From assembly GCA_024407875.1 (NCBI GenBank), contig JAKSVT010000018.1, forward strand, positions 1 through 41,675: DNA of 41,675 bases. Direction: 5' to 3'. Below, piece by piece: positions 32,446-41,670 of this stretch. Each line of letters starts with the position of its first letter. Position 1 is the first letter of the stretch. Position numbers and translations under genes: made by a program. Origin of the DNA: Alphaproteobacteria bacterium (GTDB taxonomy: Bacteria; Pseudomonadota; Alphaproteobacteria; CAAGCB01; CAG-977). Below the pieces are notes generated by a model, which saw only the letters and a program-made list of their open reading frames with translations, made no database searches and was not told the DNA's origin.

Positions 32446-33807
32446 TTAAAATAACAAACCAAAACCTGCTTTATATGCTTTATAATGAGGTCCTGTAATA
32501 TAAGTTGCTTCAAAATCCCAACCTGTTATAAAGCCAAGCATTTTCCAATTATTATTGAATGGTTTTGTTAACTTAAATCCAACTTCTTCATTGCGATCAA
32601 TATACATTTTTGTTTTGCCACTAAAACGTGTATCATAAAAGTATAAATCTAAATCAAAATTTTGAGAGAGGCCCGTTCTAACATTGATACCGTTTCTAAA
32701 TATATTTGAATCAATGTCGTATTCAAATTCATAACCGTTTACTTCCAAATCATAGCTTTTTGCTTTAGAAGCCATATTTATCAAATCAAATCCGAAACGA
32801 TTTGTAAAATTAAACACCATTTTAGATGTTAAAGAGCCCATATATAAAGCGCCCCCAGATAATAAATCCTTAGATACCGTTCCACCAAAACGAACAGAAG
32901 GAATAAGATGCCATGCTTCAAATCCTGGACGATCTTGAATTACTTCATTTTCTTGTTTTTTAGAATCTTTAATATCCTTACTTTCTAAATATACAACTTT
33001 TGATTTTGCTTTTGATGTATGCAAAGGAATTTGAAGGGAAAGTCCCATTTGTCCTGTGTATGTTTTTGATCCTTCTGTATCTGTATATGATATAGGCATA
33101 TCAAAACCAAAAGCCCAATCATTATCAAATTTAAAAGTATATCCTAATGGCAAAGAATATTGTTTAATTTGTGTTGATTTTCCACCCATCTTAACTTCAT
33201 GATTAGAAGCTGAAGGAGATAACATTATATATCCACTGCCATTTGATGTACTTATATACGAGCTAGCCATTGATGTGGTTGATAATACGCCATTACTTGT
33301 TGAAAGCATAGCCATTTGAGATAACAAAGATGATGGGTTACCTGCTATAGCATCATAAGGTGTATTTTTAATAGCAGCTTTAACAACTTTCTTTAATAAT
33401 CCATCCTTATTCTTTTTCAAATCTTCTTTAAATTGTTTAAATGCACTTTTTAAAGATTTTTCAGAATCTGTTGCAGAATACACTTTATGATATCCAATTG
33501 ATGGAATAGATACCTCCAATTTACCATCCCCACCTGCAACTAAAGCACCTGAAAAGTGTAAGTCCATTTTAATTCCACGAAAATTCAAATATCCTAAACT
33601 TTCTTTATCAACATTAAATCCTGAATAATACTTATCTAAATCACCATCATTATAAGCATCAATAATATCCATTGCTTTTTTGAAATCTTTTTTTTGAGAA
33701 CCCCATCCAGATTGCTCAATTTTTAAATCAATTACAGCAGCCTTAGCTGATGATAAAAAAGATACTATTCCTAATAACGAAAGGAAGAATAACTTAAACA
33801 TTTTCAT
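32446..33807 (-). CDS. Putative outer-membrane beta-barrel protein
   Basis: A 453-residue secreted protein of unrecognised family. I chose the ATG at 33807, although the frame is open to 33843, because it gives a clean signal peptide (MKMFKLFFLSLLGIVSFLSS, cleavage near AKA|AV) and AAGG lies about nine bases upstream. The N-terminal ~100 mature residues are mixed. The rest alternates short amphipathic strands (YSLPLGYTFKFDNDWAFGFD, YTGQMGLSLQIPL, WHLIPSVRFGGTV), and the chain ends in GFGLLF, an aromatic barrel-insertion C-terminus. A porin-like or autotransporter-unrelated barrel is likely; no substrate can be proposed. Confidence 0.7.
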   Translation of the reverse strand: MKMFKLFFLSLLGIVSFLSSAKAAVIDLKIEQSGWGSQKKDFKKAMDIIDAYNDGDLDKYYSGFNVDKESLGYLNFRGIKMDLHFSGALVAGGDGKLEVSIPSIGYHKVYSATDSEKSLKSAFKQFKEDLKKNKDGLLKKVVKAAIKNTPYDAIAGNPSSLLSQMAMLSTSNGVLSTTSMASSYISTSNGSGYIMLSPSASNHEVKMGGKSTQIKQYSLPLGYTFKFDNDWAFGFDMPISYTDTEGSKTYTGQMGLSLQIPLHTSKAKSKVVYLESKDIKDSKKQENEVIQDRPGFEAWHLIPSVRFGGTVSKDLLSGGALYMGSLTSKMVFNFTNRFGFDLINMASKAKSYDLEVNGYEFEYDIDSNIFRNGINVRTGLSQNFDLDLYFYDTRFSGKTKMYIDRNEEVGFKLTKPFNNNWKMLGFITGWDFEATYITGPHYKAYKAGFGLLF

Positions 33808-33893
33808 AAAATTAAACCTTAAAATAATTGTAAGAACAAGCATTCTTATTATAAAAACTAGAAAAAATCAATCTTTTTTATTTACTCAAAAAA

Positions 33894-33921
33894 AATTCGC
33901 AGTTTATATAAACTGCGAATT
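33894..33921 (-). terminator. Intrinsic terminator of the lysyl-tRNA synthetase gene
   Basis: A perfect 12-bp stem (AATTCGCAGTTT / AAACTGCGAATT) with a four-base loop, followed on the minus strand by nine T. It begins about 25 bases after the lysK stop. Confidence 0.9.
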
Positions 33922-33945
33922 CCTCATAAAAAGTCTTATTTAGAA

Positions 33946-35523
33946 TTAAGCTAACTTGCCTAATAAAGCAGCGTCAATTAAATCTTTAGATTCATTAACA
34001 CCATATAAAGCAATAAATGATCCCATACGCGGTCCTGTAGATTGACCTAACATGGTTTCATACATAACTTTAAACCACCCTTTTAAGTCTTCAGCAAAAT
34101 ATTTTTTACCAATTTCATAAACTTGAGTTTGAATATCTTCTGCTGTAGCTGATTTATCAAAACTATCTAATGCTGCTCTTAAATCTTTTAAGGCATCAAT
34201 TTCAACACCGACTGGAGCACGATATTTTTGTGTTGGTTTAACAAAATCGTTGTAATAAGCAATTGCAAATGGAACTAATTTTGCTAAATAAGGACAAGTT
34301 TCCTGAGTTGCTTCTGGGGCATAAGAAGAAATATATTTCCACAATGCAGAAGGTTCTTCTGTATGAGCAACACTTACTAAGTTCAACAAAATACCAAATG
34401 ATAAACCTGTTTCTGCTTTAGGAGGTTTACCACTATGAATATGCCAAACAGGATTATTAAATGTGTCAACACCTGATTGACGAGCATAAGCTGATAAGAA
34501 ATTTAAATATTCATCTGTAGCACGAGGAATTACATCAAAATACAATCGCTTTGCTGTTTTTGGCTTTTGGAACATAAATAATGATAATGATTCAGCAGGA
34601 GCATATTTTAACCATTCTTCCATAGATAAACCATTACCTTTAGATTTAGAAATCTTTTCGCCTTTTTCATCTAAGAATAATTCATATGTTAAGTTTTGAG
34701 GAGGATTTCCACCTAATACTCTACAAATTTTTCCAGATAATTTAACTGAATCTGTTAAGTCTTTACCAGACATTTCATAGTCTACGCCTAAAGCGTACCA
34801 ACGCATTGCCCAGTCAGCTTTCCATTGTAATTTTACATGTCCACCTGTTACAGGAACTGTTGTTTCAGTACCATCTTCATCGACAAAGGAAACTGTTCCA
34901 TTTTCTTTATCAAGTTTCGTCATAGCTACTTGCAATACATTACCTGTTTTTGGAGAAATAGGTAAAAATGGGCTATAAGTTGCTCTACGTTCTTCACCTA
35001 ATGTTGGCAACATAATATCCAAAATTTTTTCATGATTTTCTAAAACTTTTAACAAAGCTGCATCATATGCACCAGTTGTATAAAGTTCTGTAGCAGATTT
35101 AAATTCATATTCAAAACCAAACTTATCTAAAAATGCTCTTAAACAAGAATTGTTATGATGACCAAAACTATCATGACAACCAAAAGGATCAGGAATTTTT
35201 GTTAAAGGTTTGCCTAAATGCTGACCTACTAATTCTTTATTTGGAATATTATCAGGAACTTTACGAAGTCCGTCCATATCATCTGAAACGCAAAACAACT
35301 TAACAGGAATATCTGGATATAATGTTTTAAAAGCATTCATAACCATTGTTGTTCTAGCTACTTCACCGAATGTACCAATATGAGGCAAACCTGATGGACC
35401 ATAACCTGTTTCAAATAAGACATAACCTTTTTCTGGAACCTTACCATGTAATTTTTCATTAAATAAAGCTCTAGCTTCTTGGAAAGGCCATGCTTGAGAT
35501 GTCATTGCAATTTCATCTGTCAT
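33946..35523 (-). CDS. lysK: Lysyl-tRNA synthetase, class I
   Basis: It charges tRNA-Lys in the cytoplasm. This is the class I form found in archaea and most alphaproteobacteria, not the class II LysS of E. coli. The 525 residues include the HIGH-type motif [13 protein letters not shown] (P47-G50), followed by VARTTMV, and the KMSKS-type motif [11 protein letters not shown] (290-296). The start [13 protein letters not shown] resembles other alphaproteobacterial members. It is monocistronic with its own terminator and diverges from tolQ across a 226-base gap. Confidence 0.95.
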   Translation of the reverse strand: MTDEIAMTSQAWPFQEARALFNEKLHGKVPEKGYVLFETGYGPSGLPHIGTFGEVARTTMVMNAFKTLYPDIPVKLFCVSDDMDGLRKVPDNIPNKELVGQHLGKPLTKIPDPFGCHDSFGHHNNSCLRAFLDKFGFEYEFKSATELYTTGAYDAALLKVLENHEKILDIMLPTLGEERRATYSPFLPISPKTGNVLQVAMTKLDKENGTVSFVDEDGTETTVPVTGGHVKLQWKADWAMRWYALGVDYEMSGKDLTDSVKLSGKICRVLGGNPPQNLTYELFLDEKGEKISKSKGNGLSMEEWLKYAPAESLSLFMFQKPKTAKRLYFDVIPRATDEYLNFLSAYARQSGVDTFNNPVWHIHSGKPPKAETGLSFGILLNLVSVAHTEEPSALWKYISSYAPEATQETCPYLAKLVPFAIAYYNDFVKPTQKYRAPVGVEIDALKDLRAALDSFDKSATAEDIQTQVYEIGKKYFAEDLKGWFKVMYETMLGQSTGPRMGSFIALYGVNESKDLIDAALLGKLA

Positions 35524-35577
35524 TTTAATTTTCCTACTAAATTTGAATAATAAACTGCTACGAAAATAATCTTTATA

Positions 35578-35670
35578 TACTTAAATATCAACAAAAATAT
35601 ACTTAAACAAATATTTTACTGTAGAGCTATAAATATTTTAATTAATCCGCAAAATTTATTTACTTAAACA
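35578..35670. promoter_or_regulatory. Three copies of TACTTAAAYA in the lysK-tolQ gap
   Basis: TACTTAAATA at 35578, TACTTAAACA at 35600 and TACTTAAACA at 35661. The first two lie inside an 11-base direct repeat (ATATACTTAAA) spaced 22 bases, about two helical turns. They could be a regulator site for lysK or tolQ, but the gap is very AT-rich and chance is a fair explanation. Nothing else stands out in 35524-35749. Confidence 0.25.
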
Positions 35671-35749
35671 CATTGCTTTTTAACTAAATTTCAACAAACC
35701 TATGCAAAAATATTGAAAAATATTTTAGTTTAAGGAGAAATACGTCATC

Positions 35750-36478
35750 ATGACAGCGGGATTACAACCAGCAGTAGCCGATTTATCAATGTGGGCTTTA
35801 TTTATACAAGCCGACTTGATTGTAAAAACAGTTATCATTCTTTTAGCAATGGCATCTGTTTGGTCTTGGTCAATTATTTTTGAAAAAGTTTTATTACTAC
35901 GTTCAGCACGTGAAAACGCTTCAGATTTCCAAGAAAAATTCTGGTCTGGTGGCTCTTTAGATGAAATGTATGATTCATTAGAAAAAATTCCTTATAGACT
36001 TGACCCTATGAGTCAAATTTTCGTAGCTGCTATGAAAGAATGGCGTAGATCTTCTGGAATTCTTTCTTCTAATGGAATTCATGGCACTAGCTTATCTCAA
36101 CGTATTGATAGAGTTATGCAAATTACCTTAGAAAGAGAAATGGATAGAATGGAAAAGAGATTAACATTCTTAGCTTCAGCAGGATCTGTATCTCCATTCG
36201 TAGGGTTATTTGGAACCGTTTGGGGTATCATGAACAGTTTCCATAATATTGGTGCAAGTTCAAATACTTCTTTAGCTGTTGTTGCTCCAGGTATTGCAGA
36301 AGCTTTATTTGCTACAGCTTTAGGCCTAGTTGCTGCTATCCCTGCAGTTTTAGCTTACAACAAATTATCAAGTGATATGAGCAGATACTCAAAAATTTTA
36401 GAAAATTTTGCTGGTGAATTTTCAACGATTTTATCACGTCGTATAGATGATACAACATCCAAAAGGAGCATGGGGTAA
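35750..36478 (+). CDS. tolQ: Tol-Pal system protein TolQ
   Basis: An inner-membrane proton-channel subunit that, with TolR, energises TolA for outer-membrane constriction at division. The 242-residue protein has three membrane segments: near 15-40 (ADLIVKTVIILLAMASVWSW), near 140-165 (FLASAGSVSPFVGLFGTVWG) and near 180-205 (APGIAEALFATALGLVAAIP). The GLFGTVWGIM and EALFATALGL motifs are TolQ/ExbB hallmarks. AAGGAG lies 12 bases before the ATG, a slightly long spacing. tolR starts two bases after the stop. Confidence 0.95.
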   Translation: MTAGLQPAVADLSMWALFIQADLIVKTVIILLAMASVWSWSIIFEKVLLLRSARENASDFQEKFWSGGSLDEMYDSLEKIPYRLDPMSQIFVAAMKEWRRSSGILSSNGIHGTSLSQRIDRVMQITLEREMDRMEKRLTFLASAGSVSPFVGLFGTVWGIMNSFHNIGASSNTSLAVVAPGIAEALFATALGLVAAIPAVLAYNKLSSDMSRYSKILENFAGEFSTILSRRIDDTTSKRSMG

Positions 36479-36480
36479 TT

Positions 36481-36927
36481 ATGGGAAAATTTTCTAGAAA
36501 TTCTGGAAAAAGAGGAGCGTTCTCTGAAATCAACGTAACACCAATGGTCGATGTTATGATGGTTTTACTTGTTATCTTTATGGTAACTGCTCCTATGTTA
36601 ACCACAGGCGTTTCTCTTGACTTACCTCATGGCGATGGTCAAGCAATTGAAGATGCTGATAAAGCAATTGACATAAGTGTTGATGCTGAACAAAACATCT
36701 GGATTGGTGATGAAAAAATCCAACCTGATAGATTAGTAAAAAAAGTAAAAGCTATGCAAAGAAGCAATAAAGAATTAAAAATTATAATCTCAGGAGATAG
36801 AGCGGCATCGTATGGTCAAGTAATCGAGTTAATGAGCTTACTTAGATTAGCTGGAATTTCTAAAGTAGGTTTAAAAACTGGTGATATTTTAGATACACAA
36901 TCAAAAGATTTAAAAGATAAGAAATAA
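36481..36927 (+). CDS. tolR: Tol-Pal system protein TolR
   Basis: The TolQ partner: one membrane segment and a periplasmic peptidoglycan-binding domain. The 148 residues begin with a basic stretch and FSEINVTPMVDVMMVLLVIF, in which D24 is the conserved proton-path aspartate. The periplasmic part (SGDRAASYGQVIELMSLLRL) has the ExbD/TolR fold. AAAGGAG overlaps the end of tolQ as the ribosome site. Confidence 0.95.
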   Translation: MGKFSRNSGKRGAFSEINVTPMVDVMMVLLVIFMVTAPMLTTGVSLDLPHGDGQAIEDADKAIDISVDAEQNIWIGDEKIQPDRLVKKVKAMQRSNKELKIIISGDRAASYGQVIELMSLLRLAGISKVGLKTGDILDTQSKDLKDKK

Positions 36928-36941
36928 AGGCAAAAATCTAT

Positions 36942-37976
36942 ATGAATTTTTTAAAGAAATTGCGATTTGCCATTTTATTACGATTACGTAAAATGCCGTT
37001 TGTAATACGTGCATTTTGTTATTATCGTGAAAATACCGGTATTTGCCTTTCTTTAATGCTTCATTTAGTTTTCTTTATTGCGATTACAGTTGATTTCTCT
37101 GCCCGTCCTCAAAAAAAGAATGACGTTATTTCTGTTCCTATGTTTACAGTAGATTTGACAAAAGTAAAAATTGCAGAACGAACAAACTTACCTCCTAAAT
37201 TAGTAGAAGGGAAATCTTCAGGTAATGTTACTGCAAACAATCCTCCTAAAGTAAAATCTTTAAGGACATCTGTTTATTCTCGTGCTAGTGCTAATGCTGG
37301 ATCAGAAAGCTCTGCATCTTATCAAGCTCCAACAGGAGCACATTTAACGACGGGAATGGAAAAAATAATTTCTAACGTGTCCTCTAAAAAGTCAAAATCT
37401 ACAGATTCATTAACTGGATTATTAAACAGCATTAAAAACACTGGCAATGGAGGTAGTGGTTCAGCCAGCAGTAAACCTTCAAACGCCCCTATTTCTCCAA
37501 AATTTAAAACACTATTAGCTTCAATAGATGGAAAGGCTGATGGTTCTGGAGATGTTCCTGATGAAATTATTGATAATATTACAGAATTAGCAAATACAGG
37601 TATAGAAGGTGGCAGTGGTGGATCTTATATGCAAGAGCTTACTGTTTCTGAAAAAGATATGCTCGGCATAAAATTAAGAGGATGCTGGAATATTGATGCT
37701 GGCGTCAAAGGCATTAACAATATGCTAATCGAAGTTAGAGTTTATTTAGACACTGATGGCAAAGTTAAAGACGCTAGAATATTAGATAGAGGACGCATGA
37801 AAAAAGATTCAGCCTTTAGGTCTATAGCTGAATCTGCTAGAAGAGCTGTTTATATTTGTGATAAAAAAGATGAAGAATCTCCGTTTAGAATTTTCCCTAA
37901 ACATTATCCAAAACAATATGAAGATTGGAAAACATTATTATTAAGATTTAACCCAATGAATGGAGGCATAGGATAA
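36942..37976 (+). CDS. tolA: Tol-Pal system protein TolA
   Basis: The transperiplasmic link between TolQR and the outer membrane. The 344-residue protein has a basic N-terminus of 30 residues, a membrane span (~34-52), a Ser/Asn/Gly/Lys-rich periplasmic linker to about residue 225 instead of the long helix of E. coli TolA, and a C-terminal TolA/TonB-like domain (GIKLRGCWNIDAGVKGINN, EVRVYLDTDGKVKDARILDR). Two cysteines in the C-domain (CWNID and YICDKK) could pair, as in other TolA domains. It lies between tolR and tolB. Confidence 0.88.
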   Translation: MNFLKKLRFAILLRLRKMPFVIRAFCYYRENTGICLSLMLHLVFFIAITVDFSARPQKKNDVISVPMFTVDLTKVKIAERTNLPPKLVEGKSSGNVTANNPPKVKSLRTSVYSRASANAGSESSASYQAPTGAHLTTGMEKIISNVSSKKSKSTDSLTGLLNSIKNTGNGGSGSASSKPSNAPISPKFKTLLASIDGKADGSGDVPDEIIDNITELANTGIEGGSGGSYMQELTVSEKDMLGIKLRGCWNIDAGVKGINNMLIEVRVYLDTDGKVKDARILDRGRMKKDSAFRSIAESARRAVYICDKKDEESPFRIFPKHYPKQYEDWKTLLLRFNPMNGGIG

Positions 37977-37977
37977 A

Positions 37978-39315
37978 ATGCTAAAATTAAAATCAAAAAC
38001 AACATTAATATTATTCATAATGCTTTCATTATTTATAAACAAAGCAAAAGCAGAACTAAGTATCGATATTACTGGAGCTCAATCAGCTCCTATGGCTGTT
38101 GCTTTACCAGATTTTTCTTCAAACAATGAAAATACAAAAAAAATATCAGAAAAAATTGGATCTATTATTCAAACCGACTTAGAAAGCACAGGCATTTTTA
38201 GAATAGTTGATAAATTTGCATATATTCAACATTTTAAATCAGCAAACGATATCCCAACATTTGTTGACTGGCAATCTATTGCAGTTGAAGCATTAATCCA
38301 AGGTGAAATTAATAAAAATGAATCTGGAAAATATAAATTAAAATATAGATTATGGGATATTCCAGCTTCAAAAGAAATGATTTCAAATGAATTAGAATTC
38401 GATATGAATGGTTTAAGACGTGCTGCTCATATGATTGCTGATACAATTTACCAAAGAATTACTGGCGAAGATGGATATTTTGATACTCGTATTGTTTACG
38501 TATCTGAAACAGGCACTACTTTAAAAAGAAAAACTAGACTTGCTATTATGGACCAAGATGGTGAAAACCATAAATATTTAACAAATGGCTTGGATTTAGT
38601 TTTAACACCTCGTTTTTCACCAAATATGCAACAAATTACATATTTATCTTATTATAATAACACTCCTAGAGTTTATTTATTTGATATTGAAACAGGAAAA
38701 CAAAAAGTTGTAGGTAATTTCCCAGGAATGACATTTGCACCGAGATTTTCTCCTGATGGTAAAAAGTTGATTATGTCCATGGCATTAAATGGCAACTCTG
38801 AAATTTATGAAATGGATTTAAAAACTAATGTAGTAACACAATTAACAAAACACCCTATGATTGATACTTCTCCATCATATTCACCTGATGGTAAAAAAAT
38901 CACATTTAACTCTGATAGAGGTGGCAACCAACAAATCTACGTAATGAATAGAGATGGTTCTGGTGTTAAACGTATTAGTTGGGGAGTTGGAAGATATGCT
39001 ACACCTGTATGGTCCCCACGTGGCGACTATATCGCTTTTACAAAAATTTTAGGTGGTAAATTTTATATTGGTGTTATGTTTCCTAATGGCAAAGGAGAAC
39101 GTATTATTGCAGAAGGATGGATGGTTGAAGCCCCTACATGGTCTCCTAATGGACGTATCTTAATGTACTTTAGCCAAGAAAAGCCAAAAAATCCATCTGT
39201 AGCACCTAAGACAAAAATTCATGCTGTAGATATTACAGGATATAATGATCGTATTTTAATAACTCCAAGTGATGCTTCACATCCTGCATGGTCTCCATTA
39301 TTGACTAAACACTAA
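37978..39315 (+). CDS. tolB: Tol-Pal system protein TolB
   Basis: A periplasmic protein that binds Pal and TolA. The 445-residue protein has a signal peptide (MLKLKSKTTLILFIMLSLF, cleavage near AKA|EL). An N-terminal domain runs to about 170, and a six-bladed WD40-like beta-propeller follows, with repeats such as PRFSPDGKKL, PSYSPDGKKITF and PVWSPRGDYIAF. It starts one base after the tolA stop. Unlike most tol loci, no pal or ybgF/cpoB follows; recD2 starts 18 bases later. Confidence 0.95.
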   Translation: MLKLKSKTTLILFIMLSLFINKAKAELSIDITGAQSAPMAVALPDFSSNNENTKKISEKIGSIIQTDLESTGIFRIVDKFAYIQHFKSANDIPTFVDWQSIAVEALIQGEINKNESGKYKLKYRLWDIPASKEMISNELEFDMNGLRRAAHMIADTIYQRITGEDGYFDTRIVYVSETGTTLKRKTRLAIMDQDGENHKYLTNGLDLVLTPRFSPNMQQITYLSYYNNTPRVYLFDIETGKQKVVGNFPGMTFAPRFSPDGKKLIMSMALNGNSEIYEMDLKTNVVTQLTKHPMIDTSPSYSPDGKKITFNSDRGGNQQIYVMNRDGSGVKRISWGVGRYATPVWSPRGDYIAFTKILGGKFYIGVMFPNGKGERIIAEGWMVEAPTWSPNGRILMYFSQEKPKNPSVAPKTKIHAVDITGYNDRILITPSDASHPAWSPLLTKH

Positions 39316-39332
39316 TAACTTAAAGGTTATGA

Positions 39333-41459
39333 ATGGATAATATATCTGTCAGCATAAAAAAAATAACATTTCAAAATAAAGACAATGGATTTTGTGTTTT
39401 AAAAGCAAATGAATTCGGACACGCTGAAGAATTTACTATGCTTGGAACATTTGCTAATGTATCTATTGGAATGTGTTTAAATGTTTATGGTGAATGGTTT
39501 ATTGATCCAAATTATGGCAAAGAATTTAAAGTTCAAACTTATACTGAAACAGTTCCTGTTACAACTAAAGGTTTAGAAAATTATTTAGCTGGAGGAGCAA
39601 TAAAAGGTGTGGGCAAAAAAACTGCAAAAAAAATTGTTTCAGCGTTTGGAAAAGAAGCAATTGATGTTATTGAAAACAATCCAGAAAAATTAGCAAAAAA
39701 ATGTGAAATCTCTTTAAAAAAAGCTAAAGAAATCCAAAAATACTGGATTGATCAAACATCGATAAAAAATATAATGATGTTTTTACAAGGGTTTGATTTA
39801 ACTCCCAAAATGGCTGCAAAAATTTATGCTGTATATGGTCCTGAAACAATAAAAATTATTCAAAATAATCCTTTTAAAATTGCTGATGACATTAACGGTA
39901 TAGGTTTCAAAAGAGCTGATGCTTTAGCACAGACTTTAGGTATTGCACAAGATGACGAATATCGCATACGCAGTGGAATAATTTACGCATTAAATCAATT
40001 TAATGAAAATGGACACACCTTTGCTAAAAAAGATCAACTCATCAATGCAACTAATGAAATGCTAAACATTTCTTCAGAGAAAATTGAAAAAGAAATAGAT
40101 CATTTAGTTGAAAATGAAAAAGTCATTTTAGAAGATGAAGCTATTTATATACCGACATATTATTATTCAGAAAAAAATGTCGCTAAGATACTAAAATCAA
40201 AAGCTAAGAATACAAATCAAAACGATTTATTTAATAAAAATTATATTGATTCAATCTTATCTAAATCTGAGATTGAATATAATGAATTACAAAAAGCAGC
40301 TATGAAAACCGCTCTTGAATCAAATGTAATGATTTTAACAGGTGGACCAGGAACTGGTAAAACAACAACTATTAAAGCTATAATTGATATATTTCAAAAA
40401 CAAGACTTAAAGATACTTTTAGCATCCCCAACAGGAAGAGCTGCAAAAAGGATGACAGAAACAACAGGTGTATGCGCAAAAACAATACATCGTCTATTAG
40501 AATATAAACCTGGTGAAGGATATAAAAAAGATAATGATGATAAACTAACCGGAGATGTTCTAATCATCGATGAAATATCAATGGTAGATATTTTATTAAT
40601 GAATGCATTACTTAAAGCTGTGCCATTTGATATGAAATTAATTTTAATTGGGGATTCTGATCAACTACCATCAGTTGGTGCTGGAAATGTTCTTCATGAT
40701 TTATTAGATTCAAACATTATTCCTACAATTAAATTAACAGAGATTTTTAGGCAAGCTCAAACAAGTAAAATTATTACGAATGCTCATAAAATTAATGTTG
40801 GAGAATTTCCTGATTTAAACAATAAAAGAGATTCTGATTTTTTCTATATAGAAAAAGAAACTCCACAAGAAATAGTAGATACGATAAAAGATTTAGTTCA
40901 AAATCGACTTCCTAAGGCTTATAACATCGATCCAAACGTAATACAGGTATTAACACCTATGCAGAAAGGAACAGTAGGTACAATAGCTTTAAATCAAATA
41001 TTACAAGAAGCTATTAATCCATCAGCTGAAGGGCTAAAGTATCACGATTATAAATTTGCAATAAATGATAAGGTTATGCAAATAAAAAATAATTATGATA
41101 AAGAAGTTTTTAATGGAGATATCGGAACTGTACTTGGAGTAGGAATTAAAGAAAAAGAAGTACTCGTCGATTTTGAAGGTAAAAGCATATATTATGATTA
41201 TGATGAATTAAGTGAACTAGTACCAGCTTATGCAATAACAATACATAAATCACAAGGTTCAGAGTACCCTATTGTTGTTATGCCTATTTGTAACGCTCAT
41301 TATGTTATGCTACAACGCAATTTAATATACACAGGCATTACAAGAGCAAAAAATTTATTAGTACTTATAGGAAGTAAAAAAGCCATTAGTATTGCTATTA
41401 ATAATACTAAAATTAAAGAACGTAATTCAAAATTAAAAGAAAAACTTTTAGCTGATTAA
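39333..41459 (+). CDS. recD2: RecD2-type ATP-dependent DNA helicase
   Basis: A 708-residue 5'-3' superfamily 1B helicase of the RecD/TraA family, acting in DNA repair without RecBC. It has an N-terminal OB-like part (ISVSIKKITFQNKDNGFCVL) and helix-hairpin-helix repeats (GAIKGVGKKTAKKIV, DINGIGFKRADALAQTLGI) typical of RecD2. Walker A is LTGGPGTGKTTT (from ~337), motif II is IIDEISMVD, followed by LIGDSDQLPSVGAG, and motif V/VI is AYAITIHKSQGSEYPIVVMP with YTGITRAKN. AAAGG precedes the ATG. It is placed where pal would be expected. Confidence 0.93.
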   Translation: MDNISVSIKKITFQNKDNGFCVLKANEFGHAEEFTMLGTFANVSIGMCLNVYGEWFIDPNYGKEFKVQTYTETVPVTTKGLENYLAGGAIKGVGKKTAKKIVSAFGKEAIDVIENNPEKLAKKCEISLKKAKEIQKYWIDQTSIKNIMMFLQGFDLTPKMAAKIYAVYGPETIKIIQNNPFKIADDINGIGFKRADALAQTLGIAQDDEYRIRSGIIYALNQFNENGHTFAKKDQLINATNEMLNISSEKIEKEIDHLVENEKVILEDEAIYIPTYYYSEKNVAKILKSKAKNTNQNDLFNKNYIDSILSKSEIEYNELQKAAMKTALESNVMILTGGPGTGKTTTIKAIIDIFQKQDLKILLASPTGRAAKRMTETTGVCAKTIHRLLEYKPGEGYKKDNDDKLTGDVLIIDEISMVDILLMNALLKAVPFDMKLILIGDSDQLPSVGAGNVLHDLLDSNIIPTIKLTEIFRQAQTSKIITNAHKINVGEFPDLNNKRDSDFFYIEKETPQEIVDTIKDLVQNRLPKAYNIDPNVIQVLTPMQKGTVGTIALNQILQEAINPSAEGLKYHDYKFAINDKVMQIKNNYDKEVFNGDIGTVLGVGIKEKEVLVDFEGKSIYYDYDELSELVPAYAITIHKSQGSEYPIVVMPICNAHYVMLQRNLIYTGITRAKNLLVLIGSKKAISIAINNTKIKERNSKLKEKLLAD

Positions 41460-41482
41460 ATTATTTTCATTATATTAAACAG

Positions 41483-41516
41483 CCCAAATAGGTCTCTTTA
41501 ATAAGAGGCCTTTGGG
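41483..41516 (+). terminator. Intrinsic terminator after recD2
   Basis: CCCAAA pairs with TTTGGG and, after a two-base bulge, GGTCTCTT pairs with AAGAGGCC around the loop TAAT, one pair being G-T. TTTAAAATAAATTT follows. It starts 23 bases after the recD2 stop. Confidence 0.75.
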
Positions 41517-41553
41517 TTTAAAATAAATTTATAAAGCGAGAGAACATTTAAAA

Positions 41554-41670
41554 TTAACGTTTAAATTGATTTACTAAAGGACCATAGCAACTTTCACAAT
41601 CTATTGGTTCGCACGCTTGTAGAGCGAGAGAAGCTACAACTAAAGCAATAAAAAGAAGTAATTTTTTCAT
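41554..41670 (-). CDS. Tiny cysteine-rich lipoprotein, 38 aa
   Basis: A small frame with ATG at 41670 and TAA at 41554. The product is MKKLLLFIALVVASLALQAC followed by EPIDCESCYGPLVNQFKR. The first 19 residues are a textbook signal sequence, LQAC is an acceptable lipobox, and the mature peptide would be only 19 residues with three cysteines (C20 lipidated, C25, C28). The ribosome site lies at the very edge and cannot be judged. It resembles the very short entericidin-like lipoproteins in architecture only. No function proposed. Confidence 0.6.
   Translation of the reverse strand: MKKLLLFIALVVASLALQACEPIDCESCYGPLVNQFKR

Noticed and set aside
33808-33843. Extended start of the outer-membrane protein gene
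   Set aside because: The extra 12 residues spoil the signal peptide, and AAGG is correctly placed for the start at 33807.
35524-35749. CtrA-type TTAA-N7-TTAA box before tolQ
   Set aside because: Only imperfect matches (such as TTAACTAAATTTCAAC) were found, and TTAA is frequent by chance in this gap.
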